IMG/VR virus record: IMGVR_UViG_3300035703_000076
Span: 1 to 64,000 of that record
Origin: a virus
DNA length: 64,000 bases
Reading direction: 5' to 3' (one strand)
Below the pieces are notes generated by a model. That model worked only from the letters and a program-made list of their open reading frames with translations. It did no database searches and was not told the DNA's origin. Shown here in pieces: positions 21,851-28,710 of this stretch (positions within the stretch are counted from its first letter, which is position 1; each line of letters starts with the position of its first letter). A program made the position numbers and the translations under genes.

Positions 21851-21981
21851 TACCTTTGCTCCAAGTTCACTCTTGGCGGAGCGCACTAAAAAGACATTTT
21901 TTATTCCTCGGGCATAGCCCAAAGAATTCGCCCCACTTGAAGTTCCCCTCCGCCAAGAGAACAAGTGGGCTTTTCTTTTTT
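21851..21981 (+). ncRNA. Structured leader RNA with interleaved stems and terminator
   Basis: A TACCTTTG -7 box (21851-21858) is followed by about 120 nt of structured RNA. Stem A pairs CTCTTGGCGGAG (21870-21881) with CTCCGCCAAGAG (21948-21959), 12 perfect bp, enclosing a GGGC ATA GCCC hairpin (21910-21920). Stem B pairs CCCACTTG (21932-21939) with CAAGTGGG (21962-21969) and is followed by TTTTCTTTTTT, an intrinsic terminator. One arm of A lies in the loop of B, so the stems are interleaved and probably exclude each other. Just after the T run is the ATG of the 255-aa gene. Candidate attenuator/riboswitch or a short terminated ncRNA. Confidence 0.6.
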
Positions 21982-21982
21982 A

Positions 21983-22750
21983 ATGCCAAACCACAAAAGA
22001 GATAGGGAGTATGTAAGGTTTCAAGCTAAACTTAGCGATGAGGGCTTGCTTTCTTTGTGGTGCAACTTCGATACATTAAAAAGGCATTGCGAAGTAATTA
22101 ACGGAAAATGGGCAGACCTTGATGGAGGTTTTGTTCGTACAAAAGACCTCGAAATTCACGCTAAAAGGTTAAAGGTAAGGAAAGATACCCTTCGCAAGAA
22201 ATTAAGCCAAATGGTGAAAGAAGGATGGGCAATAAAGAAGCGTACAGGCGTTCAATTAGTTTCTTGGAAAAAGGTTGCGGCTAAATATGGTTTCAACCTT
22301 AAACAGAGAATGATTTTAGGCCACAACAAAAAGACGTTTAGGCAAAATGCCACTTATGCTTACATAAGAAGTTCAATAAATCAAAAAGTTCACCGAAGAT
22401 TTCAAGAACTTAACAGAAAGGAAATGATTGTTAAAAAGGAGCTTATCAGAGAAACCAAGCTCGCTTTGATTAACAACCCCAGCGATGATTACAACTTTGC
22501 TCCTTCTGTTAGAGAGATTGCAAGGAATATCGGATTAAAGTCAGCAAGAAGCGTTTCAGCAATTAATCAGAACCTTGAAGCAAGGGGATTGATTGAAATG
22601 GAGAAAAGAATAGCTTTTTTTTGCATGACTTCGTACTTTCCAATCCATATCAAAGGACAACCCGAATTTGAAGGACATTGTTTCCGTTCAAAGAATGACA
22701 AAGGGCTTGTTGTAATGAGAAGATTGAAGCAATTTATTTTTTTAAAATGA
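21983..22750 (+). CDS. Winged-helix DNA-binding protein, possibly replication-related
   Basis: 255 aa from the ATG at 21983 (MPNHKRDREYVRFQAKLSDE), which directly follows the terminator T run. It is strongly basic. The first half has KDLEIHAKRLKVRKDTLRKK and the C-terminal half a second helix-turn-helix (SVREIARNIGLKSARSVSAI then NQNLEARGLIEMEKRI). Two winged-helix-like units recall replication initiators or regulators. Expression may be gated by the leader RNA. It overlaps the next gene by ATGA. Confidence 0.6.
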   Translation: MPNHKRDREYVRFQAKLSDEGLLSLWCNFDTLKRHCEVINGKWADLDGGFVRTKDLEIHAKRLKVRKDTLRKKLSQMVKEGWAIKKRTGVQLVSWKKVAAKYGFNLKQRMILGHNKKTFRQNATYAYIRSSINQKVHRRFQELNRKEMIVKKELIRETKLALINNPSDDYNFAPSVREIARNIGLKSARSVSAINQNLEARGLIEMEKRIAFFCMTSYFPIHIKGQPEFEGHCFRSKNDKGLVVMRRLKQFIFLK

Positions 22751-22890
22751 GGCTTTGGCAAGAAAATGCACATATTGAAAGAAACCCAATACCTTTAGAC
22801 CATTTGGCATTAAGACAACAGCAAGGAGTGTTTGACCCCCTTGAGATAGCTAAAAACCCGACAAAAACTAAAAAAAACTTGAAAAAATGA
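22747..22890 (+). CDS. Hypothetical 47-aa protein
   Basis: MRLWQENAHIERNPIPLDHL..., linked by ATGA overlaps to the genes before and after it, which is the main evidence that it is translated. Confidence 0.5.
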   Translation: MRLWQENAHIERNPIPLDHLALRQQQGVFDPLEIAKNPTKTKKNLKK

Positions 22891-23267
22891 AAAAACTGAC
22901 TTACAACCTTGAGAAAGATATGGAATCGGGAGAAATCGAAATTTATAGCTCAAACAGCAAAACTAAGCCTCCATACACTTTCGAAGGCTTGCTTAATCTT
23001 GCAAATTTGCATTCTACAAGCGCACTGCAAGCGGCGCATAGCTCTATGACTTATTACAAATTTAATTACCTTAATACAGAGGAAGAAAGAGCCGAAAATC
23101 CACGTTATGCTATGGTGAAAAAATGGGAGCAATATTACGAAACCATAAAAAGTAACAAAAGGTACAAGTGTTCTTGTGGATGGAAAGGAAAAGAAATCGA
23201 AACGCAGGAAAATCATTTTGGAGAATGTATTTGCCCTGATTGCAGGACTACAATAAACACAGATTAA
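22887..23267 (+). CDS. 126-aa zinc-ribbon protein
   Basis: Starts MKKLTYNLEKDMESGEIEIY. The C-terminal ~35 residues hold YKCSCGWKG and ECICPDCRT, four cysteines in a CxC...CxxC arrangement, so a zinc ribbon likely. No enzyme domain seen; nucleic-acid or protein binding inferred. Confidence 0.6.
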   Translation: MKKLTYNLEKDMESGEIEIYSSNSKTKPPYTFEGLLNLANLHSTSALQAAHSSMTYYKFNYLNTEEERAENPRYAMVKKWEQYYETIKSNKRYKCSCGWKGKEIETQENHFGECICPDCRTTINTD

Positions 23268-23276
23268 ACAATAAAA

Positions 23277-23468
23277 ATGGAAACCTCAAAACAAAATGGC
23301 GATTTTGTAATTGTTGACAAACAGGTTTACGCCAAAATGAAAGAATTTATTGAAGGCTACAAATACGCTTTGCAAACAACAAAGTCAATGCCAAATTTCG
23401 AACCTCTTGAAAAGCTGAAAATGCTCAAAATAATAGAGCAAATTAAGGAATGTCAAAAATTTATGTAA
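23277..23468 (+). CDS. Hypothetical 63-aa protein
   Basis: METSKQNGDFVIVDKQVYAK..., mostly helical. No family recognised. Overlaps the next gene. Confidence 0.5.
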   Translation: METSKQNGDFVIVDKQVYAKMKEFIEGYKYALQTTKSMPNFEPLEKLKMLKIIEQIKECQKFM

Positions 23469-23725
23469 GCATGGAAAAAGAAACTACCGAACACTTAATA
23501 AGAATTCATTATAGAATTAAAGATTTTGCCGATGCAAGAGATAAAGAAGGGCTGAAAAATTACCTTGAATCTTTAAACAAAGAAGAATCTACTTGCGGCG
23601 AGTTAAGGATAGCTCTTATAATTTGCAAGGATATTAGAAGCTTTGTGGATAAAGATTTAATTCCTGACGATATTTTTGAAAGCATGAAAAAACTCCTATT
23701 TAGCAAAACCAATAGTAAATATTAA
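23450..23725 (+). CDS. Hypothetical 91-aa protein
   Basis: Starts at 23450 (MSKIYVSMEKETTEHL) or 23471 (MEKETTEHL). Acidic helical protein with a single CxxC-free Cys pair. Function unknown. Confidence 0.55.
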   Translation: MSKIYVSMEKETTEHLIRIHYRIKDFADARDKEGLKNYLESLNKEESTCGELRIALIICKDIRSFVDKDLIPDDIFESMKKLLFSKTNSKY

Positions 23726-23726
23726 A

Positions 23727-23855
23727 ATGTTAGAACTAATTGAAACCTCAAACCAGCATTCGTCAATAAGCCCCTTGTTGCTTGTAGTTGCTTTTTTATT
23801 TTTATTGGTAGTCCTTGCAATAATGCTGGTTGGTGATGATGAAAATGAAAAATAA
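23727..23855 (+). CDS. 42-aa membrane micro-protein
   Basis: MLELIETSNQHSSISP leads into a long hydrophobic helix (LLLVVAFLFLLVVLAIMLV) and an acidic tail GDDENEK. One transmembrane segment, probably N-out. Role unknown. Confidence 0.55.
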   Translation: MLELIETSNQHSSISPLLLVVAFLFLLVVLAIMLVGDDENEK

Positions 23856-23879
23856 TTTTTTTTAATTCATAATTATTCA

Positions 23880-23887
23880 TAACTTTG
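23880..23887 (+). promoter_or_regulatory. -7 box upstream of 107-aa gene
   Basis: TAACTTTG, 20 nt before the ATG at 23908. The preceding TTCATAA-type sequence also precedes the TAACTTTG at 25528. Confidence 0.55.
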
Positions 23888-23907
23888 CACAACCATTACT
23901 GGTAAAC

Positions 23908-24231
23908 ATGGAAGATTTAAACAACTCTAAAGACCTAAAGGTAATTGCCAAAGGGATTCATGAAATGCTTGCAAATGAAACGCCTTCATCATTTCAAATT
24001 TGGCTTGAAGAAAATGGGTTCGAGAACGACTTTGAAGAAGAAAAAGAATTAAGCGAAAAAGACCTGTTTCAAATTGGATTTAGGGGTATGGGAAAATATA
24101 TTCAATTCTTTAACGAATTTATTGATTTGCCTCTTGATGAAAATTTTAGAAAAACCATAAGCGGAAACGATAAAATGAGGGCTATTATGGTAAGAATGAT
24201 TGAAGTTAAAATTATTGAAAAAGGGGTGTAG
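23908..24231 (+). CDS. Hypothetical 107-aa acidic protein
   Basis: MEDLNNSKDLKVIAKGIHEM..., acidic and helical. No domain recognised. First gene after the promoter at 23880. Confidence 0.6.
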   Translation: MEDLNNSKDLKVIAKGIHEMLANETPSSFQIWLEENGFENDFEEEKELSEKDLFQIGFRGMGKYIQFFNEFIDLPLDENFRKTISGNDKMRAIMVRMIEVKIIEKGV

Positions 24232-24232
24232 G

Positions 24233-24514
24233 ATGGAAAAGATTAAATTCAAATGTTTGCTTTGCGGAAGGGATAATTTCGATGCAAAACAACCCCATAG
24301 ATGCCAAGGCGGATTTAGGAAAAGGGGGCTGAAGTGGGAAATGATAGTTCCTGAATTAACAGGCTTTGAAATGCTTGAACTTGGTAAACGCGCAAGCGAT
24401 AAGGCCGACCTGTTTATGATGGCAACGCACCAAATAAGGGAAGCAATGAAGTTGCATAAAATGAACAGGGAGAAAGGCGCAATTTTGTATGTAATTAACA
24501 AATTTAATCTATAA
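24233..24514 (+). CDS. 93-aa zinc-finger protein
   Basis: Starts at 24233 (MEKIKFKCLLCGRDNF), one nt after the previous stop. CLLC and HRCQGG (CxxC...HxC) form a likely zinc knuckle at the N-terminus; the rest is helical and basic. Confidence 0.55.
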   Translation: MEKIKFKCLLCGRDNFDAKQPHRCQGGFRKRGLKWEMIVPELTGFEMLELGKRASDKADLFMMATHQIREAMKLHKMNREKGAILYVINKFNL

Positions 24515-24515
24515 C

Positions 24516-24668
24516 ATGGACGAAATAACTAAGCGAGAATTAAAAGGCGCAATAATAATGCTGTTAGGCGTTTTGGTTGCTGTAGTGTCCGAGCATTGGC
24601 TAAATCTTACATTTGGATTGATAATGGGATTTATCTCGCTAAGCTATTTTTCACACCTTTTTAAATAA
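24516..24668 (+). CDS. 50-aa two-helix membrane protein
   Basis: MDEITKRELKGAIIMLLGVL and LTFGLIMGFISLSYFSHLF: two hydrophobic segments separated by SEHWLN. Size and layout are holin-like, but no lysis enzyme was recognised nearby. Confidence 0.55.
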   Translation: MDEITKRELKGAIIMLLGVLVAVVSEHWLNLTFGLIMGFISLSYFSHLFK

Positions 24669-24674
24669 AACATA

Positions 24675-24956
24675 ATGGACAAAAAACAAAAGCAATTTCC
24701 CTCATACGAAGATTTTGAAGTTCAAAAAGAGGCTTTCAAAGGAACTATTGAGGGCTCGTTTATCTACGAATTTATTTTCAACAAAAAACTTGACAGCGTA
24801 GGTTATTTTAAGGCAATTGAAAAGGCTTTGAAAAACCAAGACTACGCCTATTATTTGTATGAAAGAAATAAGTGGAACATGGAACACAGACCAACACGGA
24901 AGCAAAGGGTTATTAGGTGGTGGAATAGGTTAATTGCTAAACTTTTAATTAAATAA
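24675..24956 (+). CDS. Hypothetical 93-aa basic protein
   Basis: MDKKQKQFPSYEDFEVQKEA... with a very basic, Trp-rich C-terminal helix (RKQRVIRWWNRLIAKLLIK) that could associate with membranes. Between two membrane-protein genes. Confidence 0.55.
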   Translation: MDKKQKQFPSYEDFEVQKEAFKGTIEGSFIYEFIFNKKLDSVGYFKAIEKALKNQDYAYYLYERNKWNMEHRPTRKQRVIRWWNRLIAKLLIK

Positions 24957-24958
24957 CA

Positions 24959-25192
24959 ATGGAAAAATTTTATCATGCACTTTTTGCGTATTTTACCGTA
25001 AGCTCTGCGCTTGGCATACTTTACATGATTTGGAAAACATGGATTTTAGATGGACAATATCATAAAGACCCTTATCTTAGAAGGGATTGGTACTATTTTG
25101 TATTAATAGGATGGTTAATCACTATTCCTTTAATTTTAATAACCCTCGTTGCCATTGTTGTTGACGACATTAAAAAAATAAAATGGAAATGA
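24959..25192 (+). CDS. 77-aa two-helix membrane protein
   Basis: Two hydrophobic helices (ALFAYFTVSSALGILYMIW and YYFVLIGWLITIPLILITLV) and a Lys-rich tail. Another holin-sized membrane protein in this cluster. Overlaps the next start by 10 nt. Confidence 0.6.
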   Translation: MEKFYHALFAYFTVSSALGILYMIWKTWILDGQYHKDPYLRRDWYYFVLIGWLITIPLILITLVAIVVDDIKKIKWK

Positions 25193-25488
25193 CACTAACT
25201 GAAATCCTGAAAGACTATTTTGCCAAAACTCCACTTGCCCAAGTGAAAAAAGACTGGGAAGAATCACAAGAATTTGACAAAGTTGGGCCACCTTTGGATG
25301 AGTACATGAAATTCTTGGAGGAAAAGCATTTTCCAACTCCGATTACAAACACTATAAATTTTGGGGATATTGCTTGCATGCACAATTCTTGCACAAAATG
25401 TCACGGAAGAGGCGTTGACAATGAAGGAAGGGCTTGTATTCATTTAATAAGCTGCAATTGTAAAAGATGCAAGCCAATGGCGTATTAA
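25183..25488 (+). CDS. 101-aa protein with C-terminal DnaJ-like zinc cluster
   Basis: Starts MEMTLTEILKDYFAKTPLAQ (25183, or 25189 for MTLTEIL). The C-terminal third has CMHNSC, CHGRG, CIHLISCNC and CKPM, seven cysteines including a CxxCxGxG-like unit, so one or two zinc ions are likely. Function unknown. Confidence 0.6.
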   Translation: MEMTLTEILKDYFAKTPLAQVKKDWEESQEFDKVGPPLDEYMKFLEEKHFPTPITNTINFGDIACMHNSCTKCHGRGVDNEGRACIHLISCNCKRCKPMAY

Positions 25489-25504
25489 TTTTTCCCAAAA
25501 TAAA

Positions 25505-25535
25505 TTTGTTTGTTTCATAAAACTTCATAACTTTG
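25505..25535 (+). promoter_or_regulatory. Consensus promoter of the RNA region
   Basis: TTTG (25505-25508), 19 nt, TAACTTTG (25528-25535): the best full match to the Bacteroidota TTTG-N19-TAnnTTTG consensus in the window. No ORF follows for about 350 nt, so it probably transcribes the structured RNA and tRNA-like element. Confidence 0.65.
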
Positions 25536-25540
25536 CATCC

Positions 25541-25744
25541 AATAAACATATCCTCTTCTGGTGTAATAAAACACGTTTTAGGATAAGGTGGCGTAATTAA
25601 CCACAACTTGTCTTGAAAAGATGGGGGTGAAAATCCCCCAAAGAGGCGCTCTAAGTGTAGGATTAATCCGAACAACGAGGCGACGCAATGCGCCTACAAT
25701 GCGAAAGCAAGAGGCTTGGAGATAGATATGTTTACTGAAACCTT
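25541..25744 (+). ncRNA. Candidate structured RNA between promoter and tRNA-like element
   Basis: No credible gene on either strand. Hairpins are visible: GGGGG tgaaaat CCCCC (about 25622-25638), GGCG acgcaat CGCC near 25680 and GGATTAATCC near 25662. The region lies directly downstream of a consensus promoter and runs into the tRNA-like fold, so it may be a 5' part of the same RNA. I did not recognise tmRNA, RNase P or group I intron signatures. Confidence 0.35.
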
Positions 25745-25872
25745 GGACAAATGGCGGGATAGGTACACGCAACAGGATGGTGTGATAGAGATTTGAAACT
25801 ATAATCGTAAGCGCACCTCGTTCTTAGGAGAAATCCGATAATAGGTCGCTGGTTCGAACCCAGCTTTGTCCG
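25745..25872 (+). tRNA. tRNA-like RNA with an extra hairpin (Leu-UAG-like, possibly degenerate)
   Basis: A perfect 7-bp acceptor stem GGACAAA/TTTGTCC (25745-25751 and 25865-25871), TG, a 3-bp D stem GCG/CGC with GG in its loop, and an ideal T arm GCTGG-TTCGAAC-CCAGC (25848-25864). The middle is about 40 nt too long. GGAT (25775-25778) can pair with ATCC, and TTC-TTAGGA-GAA forms an anticodon-like loop containing TAG. Between them an inserted hairpin, GGTGTG...CGCACC (25779-25816), breaks the 5' side of the stem. A short variable arm (GAT/GTC) fits a class II tRNA. It could be a functional unusual tRNA, a decayed tRNA or another tRNA-like RNA. No CCA is encoded. Confidence 0.5.
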
Positions 25873-25890
25873 CAAAACTTTTAAACTAAA

Positions 25891-26112
25891 ATGAAAGGAA
25901 TTTATTTAACAGAAGAAGGCGTAAATGAAATAGGAAAAGCTATTTACGTTTTAGAGCGTTCCATTTCTAATGCAGAAGGCCAAATAAAAGAATTCAAGGA
26001 AATGGGATTTGATGTTAAGCAAAACGAAGCATCTATTCGTTCCGATAAAAAAGTTTTGGCTGTTTACAAAGAAATCGCTTCATCTTATAAACCTTTTTCA
26101 AAAAAAAATTAA
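25891..26112 (+). CDS. Hypothetical 73-aa protein
   Basis: MKGIYLTEEGVNEIGKAIYV..., helical with a probable short coiled coil. First gene after the tRNA-like RNA. Unknown. Confidence 0.55.
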   Translation: MKGIYLTEEGVNEIGKAIYVLERSISNAEGQIKEFKEMGFDVKQNEASIRSDKKVLAVYKEIASSYKPFSKKN

Positions 26113-26117
26113 CCACC

Positions 26118-26264
26118 ATGCCCAAACTCCGCAAAACGATAAACATTGACAAGGAAACAGCCAACAAGGTTGAAAAGTTGTCTGTCAAGCAGAAAAGGTC
26201 GTTCAGCCAAATGAGCGATATTTTGTTGAACAAAGGGATTGAAGTAACTGAAAAGGGAAAGTGA
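26118..26264 (+). CDS. 48-aa ribbon-helix-helix-like protein
   Basis: MPKLRKTINIDKETANKVEK then RSFSQMSDILLNKGIEV: a short N-terminal strand and two helices, the Arc/CopG layout. Likely a small DNA-binding regulator. Its TGA overlaps the next ATG. Confidence 0.6.
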   Translation: MPKLRKTINIDKETANKVEKLSVKQKRSFSQMSDILLNKGIEVTEKGK

Positions 26265-26404
26265 TGCCACGCTACGCCAAAGTAATCGCAACAGGAATCA
26301 TTGGAAGGGTTCACGATATGGACGAGCATTTTGTTGGCTTGTGGATTGATGGGAAAAGTCGGTTGCAAGTGTACCTAATTGGGGAGGTTGAATTAATTGA
26401 TTAA
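26264..26404 (+). CDS. Hypothetical 46-aa protein
   Basis: MPRYAKVIATGIIGRVHDMD..., strand-rich and possibly a small SH3-like barrel. TGATG coupling to the RHH gene supports translation. Confidence 0.5.
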   Translation: MPRYAKVIATGIIGRVHDMDEHFVGLWIDGKSRLQVYLIGEVELID

Positions 26405-26408
26405 AGCT

Positions 26409-26636
26409 ATGAACATAACTATCAAAGCCGATTCCGAGGATATAAGGATTTACGTTGATAAATTGCTTCATTTGAGGTTTCCAAGGGATAAAAACATAAT
26501 TGTGCATAGTTGGATTGAAGGACACAGCAAAGCTTTCTACATTAGCCTCGATGTCAATGGAAGGAAGGAAGTTGTTATTTACGACAGCAAGGAAATGTGG
26601 GAGAAGGTGTTGAAAGTATTAGATTGTGAATTGTAA
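26409..26636 (+). CDS. Hypothetical 75-aa protein
   Basis: ATG at 26409 (MNITIKADSEDIRIYVDKLL) preferred over the upstream TTG. Alternating strands and one helix. No family recognised. Confidence 0.55.
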   Translation: MNITIKADSEDIRIYVDKLLHLRFPRDKNIIVHSWIEGHSKAFYISLDVNGRKEVVIYDSKEMWEKVLKVLDCEL

Positions 26637-26647
26637 AAAATTAAAAA

Positions 26648-26842
26648 ATGAAAAATCAATCACTCCCCACCTTTGAAACATTCGTTGAAGATAACTTCAT
26701 CAGAATCCATTTCAATCTTTACCAATCCATTGACACGAAAATTTACTTCACCTACGAACAGGTTGAGGCAAGGTACGCCAACTTGAAGTTTCAAGAAAGG
26801 GCAAAGAAATTAAACTTAAATCAGGAGGAAAAAGAACAATGA
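26648..26842 (+). CDS. Hypothetical 64-aa protein
   Basis: MKNQSLPTFETFVEDNFIRI... ending in a Lys/Glu-rich helix. Overlaps the protease start by 4 nt (ATGA). Confidence 0.55.
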   Translation: MKNQSLPTFETFVEDNFIRIHFNLYQSIDTKIYFTYEQVEARYANLKFQERAKKLNLNQEEKEQ

Positions 26843-27321
26843 AACACCATTCAATCATTGGCCGAATTGATGCCGAAAACTACAACAGCTTAATCAACTT
26901 CTTGAACGAAAGCCAGGGTGAACAGAAATCAATTTTGCTCAATAGTGGGGGAGGGGAAATAGCTTATTGTTATGCTACCTTGCACGCAATTGAAAAGGTT
27001 GTGGACGAAGTTGAACTTGTTGGCTCTAATGGCGTTTATAGCGCAGCCTTTGAAATATTCTATAAATTTAGCGGCAAAAAAGTTCTTTTGCCATACTGTA
27101 AAGGAATGACACATAGGCCAATGGTCGGCGTATCTTTAACAGACAACCTCCAAACGGTTTTCAGAGAGGACGATTGCCAAAAAAGAACATTGAAGGACAA
27201 TCAACAGAACCTAATTGACGAATGTTCAAAGTTTTTAACGCCAAAAGAAATGAAGGACTACAAGCGTGGGGTTGACGTTTATTTCACCTACAACCGAATG
27301 AAAGAAATCTTTAATTTGTAA
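26839..27321 (+). CDS. ClpP-like serine protease (possible head-maturation protease)
   Basis: 160 aa with ClpP/crotonase-fold marks: NSGGGEI (35-41) for the oxyanion loop, VYSAAFEIF with probable nucleophile Ser68, and THRPMVG with His92. Spacing matches ClpP (Ser, then His about 24 residues later). Phage members of this family usually cleave scaffold or capsid N-termini; here it lies about 8 kb before the capsid, separated by small genes and the terminase. A proteolytic role in head maturation is inferred; another cytoplasmic role is possible. Confidence 0.75.
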   Translation: MKHHSIIGRIDAENYNSLINFLNESQGEQKSILLNSGGGEIAYCYATLHAIEKVVDEVELVGSNGVYSAAFEIFYKFSGKKVLLPYCKGMTHRPMVGVSLTDNLQTVFREDDCQKRTLKDNQQNLIDECSKFLTPKEMKDYKRGVDVYFTYNRMKEIFNL

Positions 27322-27323
27322 CA

Positions 27324-27758
27324 ATGAAAATATTAGCACTTGACATAGCCACCAACACGGGGTGGAAAACAGAAACAGCAAGCGGGGTGTGGAACTTAAA
27401 ACCTGCAAGGGGTGAAAGCGAAGGAATGAGGGTTGTAAGGTTTAAATCCAAAGTAAGGGAACTTATCGACATGGAATCAATTACCCTTGTCAGTTATGAA
27501 CGCCCTGCGGGAATGCACAAAGCCTCCATTATGGTTGCATCAGAAATGGTGGGGGTACTGAAAGACCTTTGTATTGAAAAGGGGATTGAACTTGCTTGTT
27601 ATTCAGCAACAGAAATCAAAAAGTTTGCAACGGATAAAGGCAATGCGAACAAGGAGCAAATGATTGAAGCGGCAAGGAAACGTGGATTTAATCCAGCTGA
27701 CGACAATGAGGCTGACGCTATATGGTTATACCTTTTAACTAAAAAAGATGTTAACTAA
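27324..27758 (+). CDS. RuvC-like Holliday-junction resolvase
   Basis: 144 aa of RNase H fold. Acidic catalytic residues sit where RuvC has them: Asp7 in ILALDIATNTGW, Glu59 in YERPAG, and Asp127 and Asp131 in ADDNEADAIWLY. Such enzymes cut branched DNA before packaging or after recombination. It is 2 nt after the protease gene and close to the terminase, consistent with resolving replication intermediates for packaging. Confidence 0.85.
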   Translation: MKILALDIATNTGWKTETASGVWNLKPARGESEGMRVVRFKSKVRELIDMESITLVSYERPAGMHKASIMVASEMVGVLKDLCIEKGIELACYSATEIKKFATDKGNANKEQMIEAARKRGFNPADDNEADAIWLYLLTKKDVN

Positions 27759-27759
27759 C

Positions 27760-28017
27760 TTAGCAGTTCCACCTTTTTCTTGCGGCTTTGCCTCGTTCGC
27801 CTGTCCAACCCTTAGACCTTGCACAGAAACTTTTCTTTCTTGCAGCGTCCTTTTCTGTTTTTGGATTTGGAGCAGGTGGTTTAAGGTTAGAACCCGTTTT
27901 AGCATTTAGAAGTCTGCGACCTCTTTCAGTCATACCAGCTCCCTGAGAAACGGGTAAGTAGTTTTTATTTTTGCCCTTTGTGGTTTTAGGAATTGGTTTG
28001 TCGTGTTTGTTTGCCAT
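27760..28017 (-). CDS. Small basic DUF6321-like protein, counter-oriented
   Basis: 85 aa. The second half, SNLKPPAPNPKTEKDAARKK and SFCARSKGWTGERGKAARKR, matches the Lys/Arg-rich DUF6321-type module (K..SFCARs.G). Very basic, probably nucleic-acid-binding. It opposes the surrounding plus-strand genes and has its own TAATTTTG box 4 nt before its ATG, so it behaves like an independently expressed moron. Confidence 0.7.
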   Translation of the reverse strand: MANKHDKPIPKTTKGKNKNYLPVSQGAGMTERGRRLLNAKTGSNLKPPAPNPKTEKDAARKKSFCARSKGWTGERGKAARKRWNC

Positions 28018-28021
28018 AAGA

Positions 28022-28049
28022 CAAAATTACAAAAAAATAATTATCTTTG
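28022..28049. promoter_or_regulatory. Divergent pair of ATG-proximal -7 boxes
   Basis: Minus strand: TAATTTTG (28022-28029), 4 nt from the ATG at 28017. Plus strand: TATCTTTG (28042-28049), 3 nt from the ATG at 28053. Both would give leaderless transcripts, back to back within 36 nt. Confidence 0.65.
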
Positions 28050-28052
28050 CCT

Positions 28053-28421
28053 ATGCAATATTTTGGAATCATACTTATAGCAGTAGCTATATTAATTTTT
28101 ATTTACGCCACACTTGAACTAAGGAGAAGCCGTATATTAGAACGTGAAGACCTGGAAGATGGGGATTTGTCTCAAAATGCAAGTAGTATTATTGGTGAAG
28201 TTGCCGAAAAGCCGTTTGACCTTGTTACCTTTCGTGGTGAAACAATAAAAATGGGAATATACGAAGCTTGGTATTTTAATAATGTACTGAAAGACAGGAA
28301 AGCAAGAAGCAAAGCTTGGGCTTTAGCCAAAAAAGGAAAGTACCCCTTTCCTGAAATATTGGAAATGGAGAAAGATTGGAGAGCAACGAAGGATAATCCT
28401 ATTGAAGTAACTCTACCCTAA
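28053..28421 (+). CDS. 122-aa N-terminally anchored membrane protein
   Basis: ATG at 28053 follows the -7 box by 3 nt. MQYFGIILIAVAILIFIYA is a membrane anchor, followed by basic and acidic linkers and a soluble domain (KMGIYEAWYFNNVLKDRKAR). Function unknown. Its 3' end overlaps the convergent gene by 23 nt. Confidence 0.6.
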   Translation: MQYFGIILIAVAILIFIYATLELRRSRILEREDLEDGDLSQNASSIIGEVAEKPFDLVTFRGETIKMGIYEAWYFNNVLKDRKARSKAWALAKKGKYPFPEILEMEKDWRATKDNPIEVTLP

Positions 28422-28683
28422 ATGCTCTATTAATGGAAATTTCATTTCCTTCGATTCCTTTTGAATCAGGCAGAAACAAAACCTTTACGTTGTCTCCCTT
28501 TTTGATTCTTTCAAGGATATTAAATATGCCTTCTTTCGCTTCAAAGAACGGAAAGAAAGATTTTCCATTTTTCTCGTTTACGACTTCTAACTTGAAGCAA
28601 GTTTTTTTAAAAGGCTCTCCTTCTCTTGTTGTTAAGTGTCTATGTGACAGACTTACGAATTTTCCTGTAATTGATGATGACAT
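28399..28683 (-). CDS. 94-aa OB-fold-like protein, counter-oriented
   Basis: Start at 28683 (MSSSITGKFVSLSHRHLTTR). Strands such as CFKLEVVNEKNGKSFFPFFE and KGDNVKVLFLPDSKG suggest a small OB fold able to bind ssDNA or RNA. Its promoter (TATTTTTG, 28701-28708) faces left inside the plus-strand block. A further moron-like unit; family not proven. Confidence 0.6.
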   Translation of the reverse strand: MSSSITGKFVSLSHRHLTTREGEPFKKTCFKLEVVNEKNGKSFFPFFEAKEGIFNILERIKKGDNVKVLFLPDSKGIEGNEISINRAFRVELLQ

Positions 28684-28700
28684 TTCAAATAAATAAAGCA

Positions 28701-28708
28701 CAAAAATA
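28701..28708 (-). promoter_or_regulatory. -7 box of OB-fold-like gene
   Basis: TATTTTTG on the minus strand, 17 nt before the ATG at 28683 and adjoining the start of the plus-strand gene at 28711. Confidence 0.5.
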
Positions 28709-28710
28709 GT

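Noticed and set aside
25541-25872. tmRNA or group I intron
   Set aside because: The T arm and acceptor stem suggest tmRNA, but the acceptor partner is only 128 nt away and no tag reading frame or pseudoknots were recognised. No group I P7/P3 core was recognised either, so neither label was used.
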